This document shows positions 25,971 through 37,617 of a stretch of 64,000 bases of DNA, piece by piece. The stretch is taken from NCBI GenBank assembly GCA_943737045.1, contig CALSFV010000232.1, positions 434,001 to 498,000 on the forward strand, written 5' to 3'. The stretch comes from Parapristionchus giblindavisi (taxonomy: Eukaryota > Nematoda > Chromadorea > Rhabditida > Diplogasteridae). Made by a program: the position numbers and the translations under genes. Each line of letters starts with the position of its first letter. The first letter of the stretch is position 1. The notes beneath the pieces were generated by a model. The model did no database searches. It saw only the letters and a program-made list of their open reading frames with translations, and had not been told where the DNA came from.

Positions 25971-27402
25971 CATTTAATTAATTAATTTATCTACGCCCGA
26001 GGCGCAACGAGACATGAGAAAATTCAAAGGGATATAGAACATGATATAATATAATATTGACTCTCCAGACTGGGGGGGGGGGATTTACAAAGGACGTAAT
26101 TCGTGAATGATGGGGTGATGGGAAAGCCGGTTTTTGAAGATACTGGGATTGGTTGATGAAGTGATGAGTGGATGTAATTGGGAGTACCATCGGGCCGTTC
26201 GAACAGGAAAGGAGTGGAATCGGGCTGTGCTTGTGGTCGCTTCGATGTGGATGCCGAATGAGGACGTTCGATCTCGTAAAGGTTTGTATAAATAAAAAGA
26301 TGAGCGATCGATAATGGTGGAACCGGACATAATCGAATAACACATACAAAGATCACTAATGACTCTCCTCTCAACTAACGCGCGCAGGCCTAGGGTTTTC
26401 ATCCGATCATTGTAGGAGACATGGACATTGAGATTGGACATGGAATGGTTGCCACTGAACGACAGAATAGTCTGGGCATGTTGAGATCCGATAGAATATG
26501 TAATGCATATTTCTTCTACCGATTAGCAATTGAAGATGTTCACAGAATAAAACGTCTACGCTTGATACTTGTCGAATTGTGAGCCATGAAACAGAATCCA
26601 AAAAATAGAAATAGACGACGGAAATCCATCTACCCCTATCTTCACTTATCACTTATGAATCTCACTCTTGATCATTATATTTGATTGAAATAAAATCAAT
26701 AAACAATTAAAATACCACGAAGTTCTCGCCCAATACTTCAATAGAGGATTTCAAATCAATAAACAACAAACATACGTCTTCACATATTCAAAAAAGCGAT
26801 TTTTATTCAAAAGAAATTTAATTTATATATTTTTCAAAATTAATATTTACTACATTATTAAAAACAATATGGGTAGGTAACCAAATTTAAACTATAAATA
26901 GGTTATAGAAGTAATAATAAAAGATATGGGTCAATAATAAATGATATATGTTGAATTGACAGGTGAAATCAATATTATGACCTTAATAAATATATTATAT
27001 TATGACCATATTATGATAATTCGATGGGAAAAGTTTTCAACCAGCAATAAACGCAACTCGGCTAAGCCTCACTGTTCACATTATCGCCACTGCGCAAAGC
27101 TGAAGACATTCTCGCGCGGATGAGGAGACTGCGAGGCGGAGGTCTGACGGGTTTGGTTAAGGACGGAGAGGGTGTCCTGTAGTTGACAGAGAGAGGGTGT
27201 ACGAGCCGAAAAACTCGTATCGTGGTATTATTTCAATTCATCTGATTTTAAACATATATTTATTAAGATACGATAAATTAATATAAAAGAAAACATTCCC
27301 TTCCTTCCAATTTATAGAATTTGAATATTATTTTTTTAAATTGTATTTCAGCATTTGAAATGGTGCATGCGTTGTACTTCGTTTAGCTCTCCCCTTTTAT
27401 CA
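25971..27402. other. No supported gene; overlapping minus-strand open frames
   Basis: 25987-26441 is slightly GC-richer and is open in three minus frames of 116-120 codons, but none has a recognisable motif, splice context or paralog. I therefore do not call a gene. A G-run lies at 26072-26082. 26690-27350 is very AT-rich. Confidence 0.4.
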
Positions 27403-27599
27403 GCCATGATAGCTCACACAGCGTTCTCATGACTTTCAAAGCAAGAACGACCGCTCAACATACAAACTCTCTCGAATACAATGGTCTCTCCTTTGTCTTG
27501 CTTTGGAAGAAAAATGGCTTGGACCAGAATACTGTGCTCAGTTGGGAGAGCGTATGACTGAAGATCATAAGGTCGCCGGTTCGATCCCGGCTCGTGGCA
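27403..27599 (+). tRNA. tRNA-Phe (GAA) gene interrupted in the D-arm by a 120-bp MITE
   Basis: Removing 27417-27536 and one copy of the CTCA direct repeat leaves exactly 73 nt of a canonical tRNA-Phe. The acceptor stem GCCATGA pairs with TCGTGGC (one G-T pair). The D-arm is GCTCAGTTGGGAGAGC. The anticodon stem TATGA/TCATA encloses CTGAAGA with anticodon GAA. The T-arm is GCCGG-TTCGATC-CCGGC and the discriminator is A. A T-run follows as a polymerase III terminator (27600-27605). The insertion lies in the D-stem/A-box region, not at the 37/38 intron site, so the gene is very probably dead. Confidence 0.85.
27417..27536. mobile_element. 120-bp MITE with CACARTGTTCT-type ends (copy 2)
   Basis: Inverted ends CACAGCGTTCT and CACAGTATTCTGG, flanked by 4-bp direct repeats CTCA (27413-27416, 27537-27540). 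Same length as and clearly homologous to 14785-14904 in reverse orientation (shared ACGACCGCTCAACATA, AAACTCTCTC). Confidence 0.85.
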
Positions 27600-27605
27600 T
27601 TTTTT

Positions 27606-28700
27606 GTATTCTCCTGCATTGCTTATTTTTTTATATAATTTGTTTTTATTATGACCTATTTGTTTTAATTATCGAAATATTTCATAGATATACAAGAGTT
27701 TTTTAAACATCATCATCATTCACACGAAATTCTCTATTGAATTGTTGGCATCACCAATTCTGGTCAATTCGTAATTTCCTCTTCATATGTCTTGATCTCT
27801 CACCGTGTACTAGAGATGTGAGAGAGTGCACAATATGAGAGAATAGACAGAGAAAGTAATAGAGAGTACAGAGAAAGAGAGAAATAAAGGATGACCCCTC
27901 TGATCAATGAGTCTATCTACTCTCCTATGCCACTAATTTCGCGCCCTTACTCTTTCGAATTCAATCTTTTCACGTTGCCTCATGTATTCGTTCACGTTTC
28001 TTTTTTAGAACATTGTAATCTAATCACTTGTTTTTTTTGTAGTCTGATTTGTATTCTTTTCATGAAACGTCCATCGTCAATCACTTTGAAAATATCTTCA
28101 AGGGCGGTTTGCTGCATAACCTTCTCTCCTTAAACATCTGGTCAGTTGATCTATTATCATACCGGTTCCCGTATCCTTATTTGAAATAAGCTTAGTGATA
28201 GCGATTCCATTTGAAGCTTTCGAAGCTATACAATTACATTTTTCTTATCAGCACTTAGTTTACAAGATTAAATCAGGCACAAGGGGATCTTTCTCGCAAT
28301 TTTTAATCTTTTCGCCTCTGAGATATGTCTTTATATCTCGATTCAAGAAAAATTCCATTTCATTCGAAGCTATAATAGAATTCCAAACTTTATTGACTGG
28401 AATAGTAAGCAATGTGACCATTCAGTGTTAATAACGATGTTCAGAGTCAGCACGATACGACCTATGGCAAAATCAGGCGATTCTCAGCGACTGATTGATT
28501 ATCTTCGTCGATTGGGTCTATTTTCGGGATTAACTGAAGATGAGACTGACATCTATGCATAATCGAATTTAACTGAACGGTATGAACTTATAAATATACA
28601 ATACTTTAGTCGTATAAAATGTTGCGGCAATTATTTAATGTTTCACAGACGCCCGCTAATTACAATGGAGCATATTCTACATTTTGATTACACTAAATTG
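27606..28700. other. No confident gene; one short splice-like ORF
   Basis: 28437-28562 (+) is a 41-codon frame (DSQRLIDYLRRLGLFSGLTE) ending TAA and preceded by a CATTCAG acceptor, so it could be a terminal exon. No partner exon was found. On the minus strand, 28425-28265 (VWNSIIASNEMEFFLNRDIK) and about 28130-27985 (ALEDIFKVIDDGRFMKRIQI) also read like protein, but the phases do not join. Left unresolved. Confidence 0.25.
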
Positions 28701-28701
28701 A

Positions 28702-30325
28702 TATATCACGCGTGTCGCTGAAGAATCGAGTAAAATCCTTGAGTGTTTGGCACATTTTTGACCCCCACATATTAATGCATTTTTTGGTAGTCCATAGGGT
28801 CCCTAACAACATGGCTCGAGCTTTTTTTCATATCTTCATTTTCAACGTCGAGAGACGACGTCAAACTTTTCGGAGGCCAAAATCGGCCGACTTTGGAGCT
28901 CTGTAGCTCTTCGGGGTGTGGTTTTGGTATCGAGTCGTCAACAGAAGAATTTCCTGGAATGGCAAGGAGAATGCACCTGCATCATTGGCCGATCGATTTT
29001 TGTATTAGTATTTTTGCAAATCGATTTTGTTGTATAGTTTTCGTAAAAATATATGGGCCGAAAGTTTTCAATAGCTCATTCGACAGAGCTCGATGAGAGG
29101 ATTTCAATGGTATGCTGAACGTATACTTTATCTATATGCGCTCGAAAGTTATGAGCGTTTCAATATTTTTCGATCGAGAAATTCGTGTGAATTTCTGCAC
29201 AATACATCCCGATTGGTTGGTGAACTCATCTATCAACCGTCAAACCAACTGTGTGTGGTGTAGTGGATAAGGTGTCGGCATTTGCTTTTGACTGTCAGGG
29301 GTTCGATCCCCCTCGCCGCAGTTTTCTTTTGCTGATTTTTTTAAATTTCTAAATGTTTTTGATAAAGCTCTGTCAGAGGTTCAGAGGTTTTTTTTCACCA
29401 TGGTTCCCATTGTATCCGAAGAGCACTGGGACGAAGTCGAATGATCGACCAGTGGATTGACCAGGAAAAGAAGAGCTGTGGAGGCGTCGAAGGACTCGGA
29501 GATGGACGACGACGTATTCGAGGAGGGAGGGGAGAGTACGAGGATGAGGCGATTCTAGGAAAACCCGAAGATGACTTCATTAGGATGGTAGTCGAGAAAG
29601 AGTGTTATGATATATTTCTGTGAATGTTACTCCTCTTTGTTGTCTTGGTGTAATTTGCATTCATGGTGAGCAATATTCATCGATTGGTTATGAATTAAGA
29701 ATTAAAATATATAAATGAATACTAAAAAATTATCAATAATAACTTGGAGATTTATTAGAGCCAGAGTAAAGCTAATTAAAATGAGCGAATTGTTCACAGG
29801 AGGCACAGGAGTGGGTAGATCACTGGCTGCGTCACTCTCCTCTCGTGCGATCGCATGCAATTAAAACCTTGAAATGCTCATAACTTTCGAGCGCATATAG
29901 ATAAAGTATACGTTCAGCATACCATTGAAATCCTCTAATCGAGCTCTGTCCAATGAGCTATTGAAAACTTTCGGCCCATATATTTTTACGAAAACTATAC
30001 AACAAAATCGATTTGCAAAAATACTAATAAAAATATCGATCGGCCAATGATGCAGGTGCATTCTCCTTGCCATTCCAGGAAATTCTTCTGTTGACGACTC
30101 GATACCAAAACCACACCCCGAAGAGCTACAGAGCTCCAAAGTCGGCCGATTTTGGCCTCCAAAAAGTTCGACGTCGTCTCTCGACGTTGAAAATGAAGAT
30201 ATGAAAAAAAAGCTCGAGCCATGTTGTTAGGGACCCTATGGACTACCAAAAAATGACCTCTACTCATTTTCGACTTTTTCAATGTGCCACCGTTTATTCG
30301 TTTCTTACGCGACACGCGTGATATA
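28702..30325. mobile_element. 1.6-kb foldback element with TATATCACGCGTGTCGC ends
   Basis: Arms 28702-29168 and 29868-30325 are inverted copies sharing GGTAGTCCATAGGGTCCCTA, GAGAGACGACGTCAAACTTTT and CATCATTGGCCGATCGAT. The terminal inverted repeat is 17 bp. The 92-106-residue frames in both arms are mirror images of each other and look like remnants, not a transposase I can name. The centre holds a tRNA-derived insertion (29249-29345) and a short GC-richer stretch (29395-29625) of unknown origin. Confidence 0.7.
29249..29345 (+). mobile_element. tRNA-derived SINE copy
   Basis: A degraded tRNA: D-region GTGTAGTGGATAAGG, intact T-arm AGGGG-TTCGATC-CCCCT, then a tail CTTTTGCTGATTTTTTT. The anticodon stem does not fold and the acceptor stem pairs at only about 5 of 7 positions. 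The same tRNA 3' half plus tail recurs at 20855-20905 and 30540-30580. Confidence 0.55.
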
Positions 30326-30484
30326 GTGGGATCGCTAAAATCAAATCAAATCAAATAATTTTATTCCTGTATAAGAATGGTACGGGATGGTATTCAGTAC
30401 TTCTTATCACGTTACACGAGGTCACGATCGCTATTTAGTTGAATCAACGTTACCTATATTAGTATTGCTTGAAAAGTTTGATTA

Positions 30485-30580
30485 CTTAAACCTCGGGAAT
30501 GGATCAGTGATAAAGCTGTTAGCATGCGAGAGGGCTCGCGTTCAATTGCCCCTGCCTCCAGTTATCTTTTGTTGATTTTC
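30485..30580 (+). mobile_element. Degraded tRNA-derived SINE copy
   Basis: Contains GATCAGTGATAAAGC (D-like), GCGTTCAATTGCCCC (T-loop-like) and a TTATCTTTTGTTGATTTTC tail, parallel to 29249-29345. The tRNA body is too diverged to be functional. Confidence 0.45.
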
Positions 30581-31002
30581 ATCGCTTTCAATATTGCAGA
30601 AAGAGCTATAGCACTGCCTATGTAGGTTATGTTGAAAGAAGTTCAGCACAGAGATTGATTTAATTCTGAAAATGTGACTTTATCATCATTAATAGTTTAT
30701 TTTAAAGGTTGAAACTTCATTAACTCATCGTCGCCGATAACGTCATTACATGAGCGTCATCTTCAATACGATTCCTCCTATTCTTCTGAAGAAGTCGTCT
30801 GTCTGAATCGTCTTGGGAATCATCCACATGGAGCCTATTTGAATCGTTTCGTTAACGTATAAAGATATTTGGGGTGGTTATACACATATAAGAGTGTCCA
30901 AGCCCGCGCAGTCAAATGGGCGGAGCCAGAATCGCTATAAAAATGCATATAAAACACGAGCACGAGTGAGTATATGTAGATGATATGACATGAGTTCTAA
31001 TG

Positions 31003-31095
31003 GGGACCCATGGTCTAGTGGATAATAGGTCAACCTCCCACCCGATCGGTTGGTCGGCAAGAAGGTTCGATTCCCAACAGGAGATCAGCAAAAAT
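31003..31095 (+). mobile_element. tRNA-like sequence, probably another SINE remnant
   Basis: CATGGTCTAGTGGATAATAGG resembles a D-arm/A box and AGGTTCGATTCCC a B box. The segment ends AGATCAGCAAAAATG. Stems do not pair well. Upstream 30581-31002 has no recognised feature. Confidence 0.4.
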
Positions 31096-31242
31096 GACAT
31101 ATCTCAACTGTGATCACCCCTTTTTGCTATTTCTTCCCTACATACTACAGACTACATTGTCGCTCTCCCTACGCTCATGTCTAGGATGTGTGAGAGATGC
31201 CATACATTTATTGGGAATCGTGAACTGACTTTAAAATTGTTT

Positions 31243-33416
31243 TCATGTTTCAAACATCAGAGGAAGAGAGCTGAGCATGGGCTGCAAAATATTTTGCCAC
31301 TATGCTTCTTTGCGCTTCTTTGGAACATACCACACCGACTATTCGAATAATTGATGTGAGCAGAGTGAAAGACGACAGATCAAATGTGAGATACAGTCCC
31401 ATAAGGCTCAATGGAACTACAAGAAGTATTTGGATCGTGTATTGCTGCAAATAAATAATTATGAGGAACTCAATACGCATATTTTCCAGTAGATAAAAGA
31501 CTGGAACGGATAGGTAAACGGACATTCCTTTAAAGGGACACCCCAAGCTAATTTTACTCTCCTCATTGGCAATACTCACAAAGAAAGCGAGAGAGTGTGG
31601 CCAGAGCGGAGAGTTTCAAAATAGCTCGGGGTTAAATTAGTTTTTCTAAAAATACATAAATATGAACGAAAAAAATCTATTTTTTTTTGTTCTTTGCTAT
31701 ATTTTTAGCTGGTTCTACAAAGCAACAAACATGCAAGAATAGAACGATTATGAGTTTGTCCTGTAGTCGAGTCGCCTTCGCTGTGAGCATACCTTTCTGT
31801 AAATAAACATGTGACTATTGAGCGCGTAAAAATCACTTGTTTTCTGTACGAGAGCGTACGCAATGCCTATTTCTTGTTTCGCATAGTTCAGAAACTATGC
31901 CGATTTCTTTTAAATATCAAATCAGCGCGGTGAAGGTGTTTTTTTTCTCTTTTCGTAACTCTCGTAATATTCAAGTGGGATACCGTGCGGTGTCTCATGT
32001 AATATGCAGTGTTAGAGCTATGATCAAAGGCAGGATCAGGCATATTGTCAGTATCATTATGACGATCTCTGCAATATTGTTTGATTAAAACCATGAGTCA
32101 TGCTATTTTTTCCCTGAACTGCTCATATTTTGTCTGAGAAGTTGTAAGTTTTATTTCATTTTTACGCTAACGAACCTTTACTAATACTTTTAGACGTGCT
32201 GGATGCTCCGAATATGAAAAGCGTCCCTCCATCCTTTGAAAACGCCGAAATTTCAGGGCGCTAACAATAAGAGTAAACATTAGACGCAAATGACCAGTAA
32301 TGATGTCAAACGAAGTGACTACTCCATGACATGAGAGACGACTCCCGCGGATGAGATATCAGCAACCCTGACAAAACCAACCTTGAGCAAGTCTTCAGCG
32401 TTGTCGCTATCGGCACCAAAAACGACGAATCCGATCACATTGACTATCAAAAGAACGATAATGCAAGAGATAATCAAAGCCTGCGCTCTGGAAATACAAT
32501 TTATAAAGATGCAATTCGAATTTTGAGGGATGCGCCGTTTAAAAGCCACGAAAAGTGAAGGCGAGAAAAAATCTGCTAAAATCCTGAGTCTTGTATATTT
32601 TCCCTTTAATACAGCAGGACGCCTTTGTAGTACTTTGGCATTTATTCTTTTTTTTTAACTACATGCTTGCATCATTTAAAAAAAATAAATGAATGAAGAT
32701 ACTTTTTGGAAAAGTGAAGTTTAGATCCTGAAGACTTGACGACAAGCGAGTGTAATCGAATAAGAATAAACACAAAAGGAGGAATGATGGAAACGAGAAA
32801 GAAGACCAATATACACTGCAATGAATTAGCGATGACAAAAATTTGAACTCTCCACTCTGGCTGCCAATACGGAGAGTAAAATTAGCTTGGAGTATGCCTT
32901 TAAACGATATATATGTACCATCCTATGCCAATCATTTTCTGTTTTTTTACGCTCGTGGCAGATGCATAAAACAAGCTTGAAAATATTACCAGTAAAATTG
33001 GTTTTTCATTCGACATATTGGCCCTCCACAGTAAATGGTGGCATGCGGTAGGATTATGAAGAAACGAAATAGGAAACAGTAGTTGAATTCGTGTAACATA
33101 AAAGTTATCTGAAGGTTGTTATATATTTTCATTAAGGAAAATCTATACATATTTTCGCTCAAAAACACGTCAGTACTACGATGTTTTTAAAATATCCATA
33201 CCATACCTGGCTGGCAATGTATCCTCTCCTCACTGCATTACTATAGTGGGCACTTCTGTGAAAAGGTATGAGAAGAATTATCGGATGAATGGTTAACAAC
33301 GTTCCCAGAGCTAGATACTTTTGATATCTTAAAATATCGTTCTCATTCAAGATCAAAAATGTTGCATTATTACGTCATAACAAATTGGAAGCCAAAATCT
33401 GACTGGAGGTCGACAT
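31243..33416 (-). pseudogene. Serpentine receptor pseudogene, fourth family member
   Basis: Ten exons match the intact receptor: 33382-33416 (MSTSSQILASN), 33207-33327, 32990-33108, 32703-32815, 32382-32487, 32176-32260, 31984-32068, 31731-31796, 31331-31444 and 31243-31281. Most have parental length and splice sites. Two carry independent 7-bp deletions: the TM2 exon (119 instead of 126 bp, shifting frame after CGGPICR) and the TM5 exon (85 instead of 92 bp, making an immediate TGA after TLHIT). The TM7 exon ends early at TGA after PMLSSLPLMFET, and no last exon is present. The acceptor of the sixth exon has moved by 3 bp. A full-length product is not possible. A TTAA MITE sits in one intron. 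Confidence 0.8.
31530..31635. mobile_element. TTAA-flanked AGGGACACCC-family MITE
   Basis: TTAA at 31530-31533 and 31632-31635, with the right terminal repeat shortened. The interior hairpin CTCTCCTCATTGGCAATACT / AGAGTGTGGCCAGAGCGGAG is typical of the family. In an intron of the receptor pseudogene. Confidence 0.7.
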
Positions 33417-33631
33417 CCTGTGTAGAATTTTTCATCGCGGTCTGTAGCGAAGATTGTAGAACAAATGAGACAAAAGGTGCTTTTTATAAAACGAAATTGG
33501 ATAATGTAAATAATAAATTATCTAATGAACCGTTCGAAGTAATAAACAACTTTTCCTGCGCGCTGATTGTTTCTTTGGATTTTTAATCCTATCATTGAAT
33601 GTATATAGTTCGGACTATGTGTTTGAACGTT

Positions 33632-33725
33632 TTAATGCGACACCCCAAGCTAATTTGAAACTCTCCGCTCTGGCCACACTCTCTCACTTTCTTTGTCTAC
33701 GAGAGAGTATTGCCAATGCGGAAAT
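33632..33725. mobile_element. Partial AGGGACACCC-family MITE
   Basis: Starts TTAA (33632-33635), then CGACACCCCAAGCTAATTTG and CTCTCTCACTTTCTTTGTC, but ends abruptly after CCAATGCGGA. A second fragment of the family lies at 32850-32915 inside the pseudogene. Confidence 0.6.
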
Positions 33726-35075
33726 GATGAATTATGAAGTAGTCGGATGCTACGCTTTCTCTAGTGGAAATATTACCTAAAAATAATGATCAAATAAATA
33801 AATAAGGTACATTCCTTTCTAATAATAATCAATTGTCATTTTATCGCTTACAGTTTTACCACGAGTTATTCTTTCAATCGCACAACATGACAATAATCAA
33901 TCACAATTTATTTGTTAAACCCAATCATGGTATATTCGTATTCGAAATAAACTGGAAAAATCATCGGTATAAGGAATCATAATACTGTGACAGTAGGCTG
34001 AAGCGACAGTCCCGGCAAGTTCTCTTAGAGATGGGTTTTTTTCACATTAAATCTAAGAACCTCTATGTCAACCACACTATTTCCATCACCGGCTGTGGCA
34101 ATAAATTAAATGTTTTATGGCTTAAAAGGTGGTATTGCAAAAATATGAGAAATAGTGGAGCATAAGACACATGCTTTCTGCGTGCGGGAGAACCTTAACC
34201 TAGACGTATTTTCCGATCAGAAAGTCACTCCTTTGTTTGCCGTAAATAGTCTTTATTGACGGTTAAGTATGATTTTTTGTTCATTTGTTGTGTCCGTCTA
34301 TGGACTATGGATAATCAAACATCGGTAAGTGTAATCAATTATTCTATCTATCAGAAATCCTTATTAACCTCGGAACATTAGTGTATAGTATTTTTGTCGT
34401 TGCATTTCTGTAAATAATTTTTTTTTTCAAGTTTGAAGAAAATCTCCTTTCACATTAAAAAAAATGCTAGGCAAAGTTACGATTCATTATTTTATACAGT
34501 ACAGGAAATAAAGAATGTTTGTATACAAAATAATATTATTCTCCTAATGTTTTGTATACTAACATACTTTATGTTTCATGGCATTATCTAGTGCATCGGG
34601 GATTGCAAGGCTAAAAAAATTATGCTGAACAGTATCGTACATCGAAAACTCCTTGGATCATGAATCGCCAGAAGCACTCTGAGTCACTCTGGTGATTCAA
34701 CGGCGATTATGGCCGAATGAGGCATTTTGGTGCTTATTCTTTCTTTTCATTGTTGTTCTAATCATGATAAATTATTGCGTTTTCTTAAATTAATTTTTTT
34801 ATTATAAATCATAATATATTTATTATTATATATTATTTAAAATTATATTATAATCTCATAGACGAATGATCAATTTCAAAGCTCCCAAATAAATTCTAAA
34901 CTTGCGAAGCTCAAAGATCAATTTGGCAATACCACAGATCAATCCCAAGGTTACACATGATGTTTCACGAAAAACATCTTTTTTTCTGTGTATACACAGG
35001 ACAAAACTAGTTTATTCAGGTTCGAAAATAATCCTTCATATTGCATGAGAATTGGAGGTCTTCGAGACCAATCCT
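33726..35075. other. No gene recognised
   Basis: AT-rich; 34740-34860 is almost pure A/T. 34220-34350 has a diverged inverted match to 10200-10320. No exon with credible splice borders. Confidence 0.45.
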
Positions 35076-35249
35076 TCATTTTTCTTTCTTCCCATTATTT
35101 GATGTCTTCAGTTTATTCATTCCAACCTTCTTCCGTATTTTCATGTGCTTCTCCGCCTCCACCACTTTCTGCTCGAGCACTTCACACTCTTTATACACGA
35201 AGCGTTCATCGTTTATCGATACGAAACTCGCCTCCACATCCACGAGTTC
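35076..35249 (-). CDS. Terminal exon of an unidentified gene, charged C-terminus
   Basis: Minus-strand exon with acceptor CGTATAG before 35249 and stop TGA at 35076. It encodes 57 residues, beginning ELVDVEASFVSINDERFVYK and continuing KECEVLEQKVVEAEKHM. The sequence is strongly charged, with heptad-like spacing compatible with a short coiled coil and a Lys-rich end (GKKEK). Codon use and the absence of stops over 58 codons in an AT-rich region argue for real coding sequence. No family recognised. Upstream exons should lie above 35300 on the minus strand; the only candidate I see is the frame at 35768-36034. Confidence 0.5.
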   Translation of the reverse strand, partial: ELVDVEASFVSINDERFVYKECEVLEQKVVEAEKHMKIRKKVGMNKLKTSNNGKKEK

Positions 35250-35767
35250 CTATACGTTGGCTTTCCTAAAATATTATTTATAATAACAAATGATTAAAAT
35301 TTTTGCGGATCAATATCAACGATCATGATTGAATGAGCATAATGCTACGAATAGGACAGCAAAGACTACTCTTTGATTCAAATTTAAAAAAAAAACTGAT
35401 GATGTCCTATTCGCGGATAACGTAACGCGGATAACGTATGTTGCGATGGAAATATAAAAAAAAAGAAATATTATTTAAAAAAAAGAAGAAAAAAAACTAT
35501 ACTTTGCAATATTTATGATCTATAATTCTCGTACTACAATATTTTAATAATAATAATATTTATTTCCTTATGCGATTAAAACAAATGAACGAACTTGATA
35601 GATGGAGAATAAATAAATTGATAAGGGAATGCGTATAGCTGTAATAACTGGATCACAGCATTGGGGAGGTATGGAAAAGGTGAATAGTCCACGATTGATT
35701 AATTATAATGATGATTATGATTAGAGGATGTTGAGAGAATAGGACAATATAGAAGATGAAGGGAATA

Positions 35768-36034
35768 TCATTCATTCAATCTCAAACTTGGGTACTTGGG
35801 TATTTGATCTTTGGGATATGATTTCTGGTCTATGATCTTTGAGCCTTGGTCGTTGATCTGCTTTCTTTGATTTATGGTCTTTAATCTTTTATTGTGATGA
35901 CTGATAGGATCGACTATGGCGAAAGACGCGATCGAAGCACAACACATCCAGGTTCCGCCGACGCAAAACAGGAATTGGGGATACAAATGGGGAGGTGGGC
36001 AAAATATGTTTTTATATTCTGTTAAACTCTCCAT
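35768..36034 (-). CDS. Possible exon, hydrophobic segment, unknown
   Basis: 88-codon frame starting MESLTEYKNIFCPPP with a hydrophobic run LYPQFLFCVGGTWMCCASIA that could be a signal anchor or membrane segment. It then runs into low-complexity repeats of CAAAGATCA-type units, where coding is doubtful. No clear donor, so it cannot be joined to 35076-35249. Confidence 0.25.
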   Translation of the reverse strand: MESLTEYKNIFCPPPHLYPQFLFCVGGTWMCCASIASFAIVDPISHHNKRLKTINQRKQINDQGSKIIDQKSYPKDQIPKYPSLRLNE

Positions 36035-36204
36035 AGTCCTTCCACACGAGAACGAAACAATAATCTATATGTTGAAACTTTAGCATGCATAGAAATATTG
36101 TGAAGATCCTTGACCGGGTGAATGTTGTTTCTGTGATGTCATAGGTCGGAAAATTCGTTTTTTTCCCCTACAAATTCTTTAGAATCAATCACATTTTTGT
36201 ATTA

Positions 36205-37617
36205 AGAAGCCGGAGCGATGAAATCCGCCTACTCGAACATTTTCCCCGGTCCATTTCCGTTCTCCGAACCAGAGATCGCCGGTCTACGAGACTTCCTCAC
36301 TTGGGACATCCCCGAACTCAATATTTACATCTCGATTCATTCCTATGGACAGGTAAGATTATCTATTACCATTTATTTAAATATGAAATAATAAACTGCG
36401 AACAAAGTCAATGACATCAGAGGTCGTATCCATGGCAAACCGTTGGCAAATCGTTTGCCGGCAAACGTGACGTCTCAAGCGTAGGAGGAGGATCTCTTCT
36501 AAAAGCATCCGCCTACGGTTGTGACGTCACGTTTGCCGCCAAACGGGTTGACAATGTTCATGGATACCTATACTGGAGGAAAGCAAGTATATCACCATTA
36601 GATGTTTCCATTATGTTGGAACTTATCAAAAATCAGACGACGAACGATCAAACACACCCCGAGCTAATTCTACCATCCGTTATGCCACGCTCTCTCGCAT
36701 TGAAAGAAAGCGAGAGAGTGTTGCCAGAGCGGAGAGTTTCAAATTAGCGTGGAGTGTCCATATACAGAACCTATGAACAACAAAACAGTGCAATATAACA
36801 CTATTGCTTTTGTTGATTCAACAATCATTATCCAATCATTACAAATCATTAAATCATAACAAATCATTAGTTTCTCAGGTATAGCTGGCTCCTTGGGGAT
36901 ACACGAGCGTACGGCCGAGAAATTATGCCGATCAGGTATCCAGAATAATAGCTTTGAGATTAAAGATCAAAGAACAAAGATTAAAGACCAAAGATCAAAG
37001 ATCAACAATGATTTGAGCGCGACGCAGCTCATGCAGCAGTGGATGCAATAAAGAAGAGGACGGGTGCTCATTACAAATATGGAACGATATCGGAAGTCAT
37101 GTGTAAGATTAGATTATAATCGCTAATCAATTATTGAATTACTGATCAATAATTGATTAAATAATCAATAATTGATTCACTAAGCGCAACGAGTCAAGCG
37201 CAACATCTGAAAATTGATCAAAAGTATTGAGAGATGGTAAACAAACAGGGAAAAATAATTTCTATTGATTAATCTATTGATGAGCATGTTTAGATCCGGC
37301 CTCCGGCACGAGTATCGATTACTTGCAAGACAAAAATGTACCGTACATTTACGGAGTCGAGTTAAGACCATCGGATGTCGATCGGATGTCGGGGAGACCT
37401 ACGGTTTCAATATACCTCCACAGTTTATCCGGGTGACAGGTTATCAAGCTAATCAATCAAGCTAATTAATCAAGCTACAAAGTTCAAGATAACTTTACAA
37501 TGATCAAACTACCATGTTCAAACTACATAATGCGACGATCAAACTACGGGAGATGAGATGTTGGAAGGAGTTCTTGCCGTGGTCGTGCACTCAGCCAAGA
37601 CCGCTGCACCTGCATAG
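36205..37617 (+). pseudogene. M14 zinc carboxypeptidase pseudogene (C-terminal half)
   Basis: Exons: about 36205-36352 (FPGPFPFSEPEIAGLR, ISIHSYGQ), 36879-36935 (LAPWGYTSVRPRNYADQ), about 37012-37102 (DAAHAAVDAIKKRTGAHYKY), 37294-37439 (PASGTSIDYL, VPYIYGVELRP, then YGFNIPPQFIRVTG) and 37553-37617 (DEMLEGVLAVVVHSAK). These are canonical M14 landmarks: the HSYGQ Zn-ligand His, the PWGYT strand, the SGTS-D substrate-pocket region and the ELR catalytic Glu region. The N-terminal half with the HxxE Zn site is missing. Lesions: TAG at 36882-36884, where family members have an aromatic residue, and an 11-bp tandem duplication (37370-37380 / 37381-37391) that shifts the frame after ELRPSDV. The start of the third exon is obscured by CAAAGATTAAAGA-type repeats. 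A fragment of a second copy is at 45598-45648. Confidence 0.8.
36645..36762. mobile_element. AGGGACACCC-family MITE without TTAA ends
   Basis: CACACCCCGAGCTAATTC to TTAGCGTGGAGTGTCC with a central GAAAGCGAGAGAGTGTTG hairpin. In an intron of the carboxypeptidase pseudogene. Confidence 0.6.

Noticed and set aside
25987..26441. Three overlapping minus-strand ORFs of 116-120 codons
   Set aside because: All three frames are open together, with no motif, paralog or splice context. A single gene frame could not be chosen.
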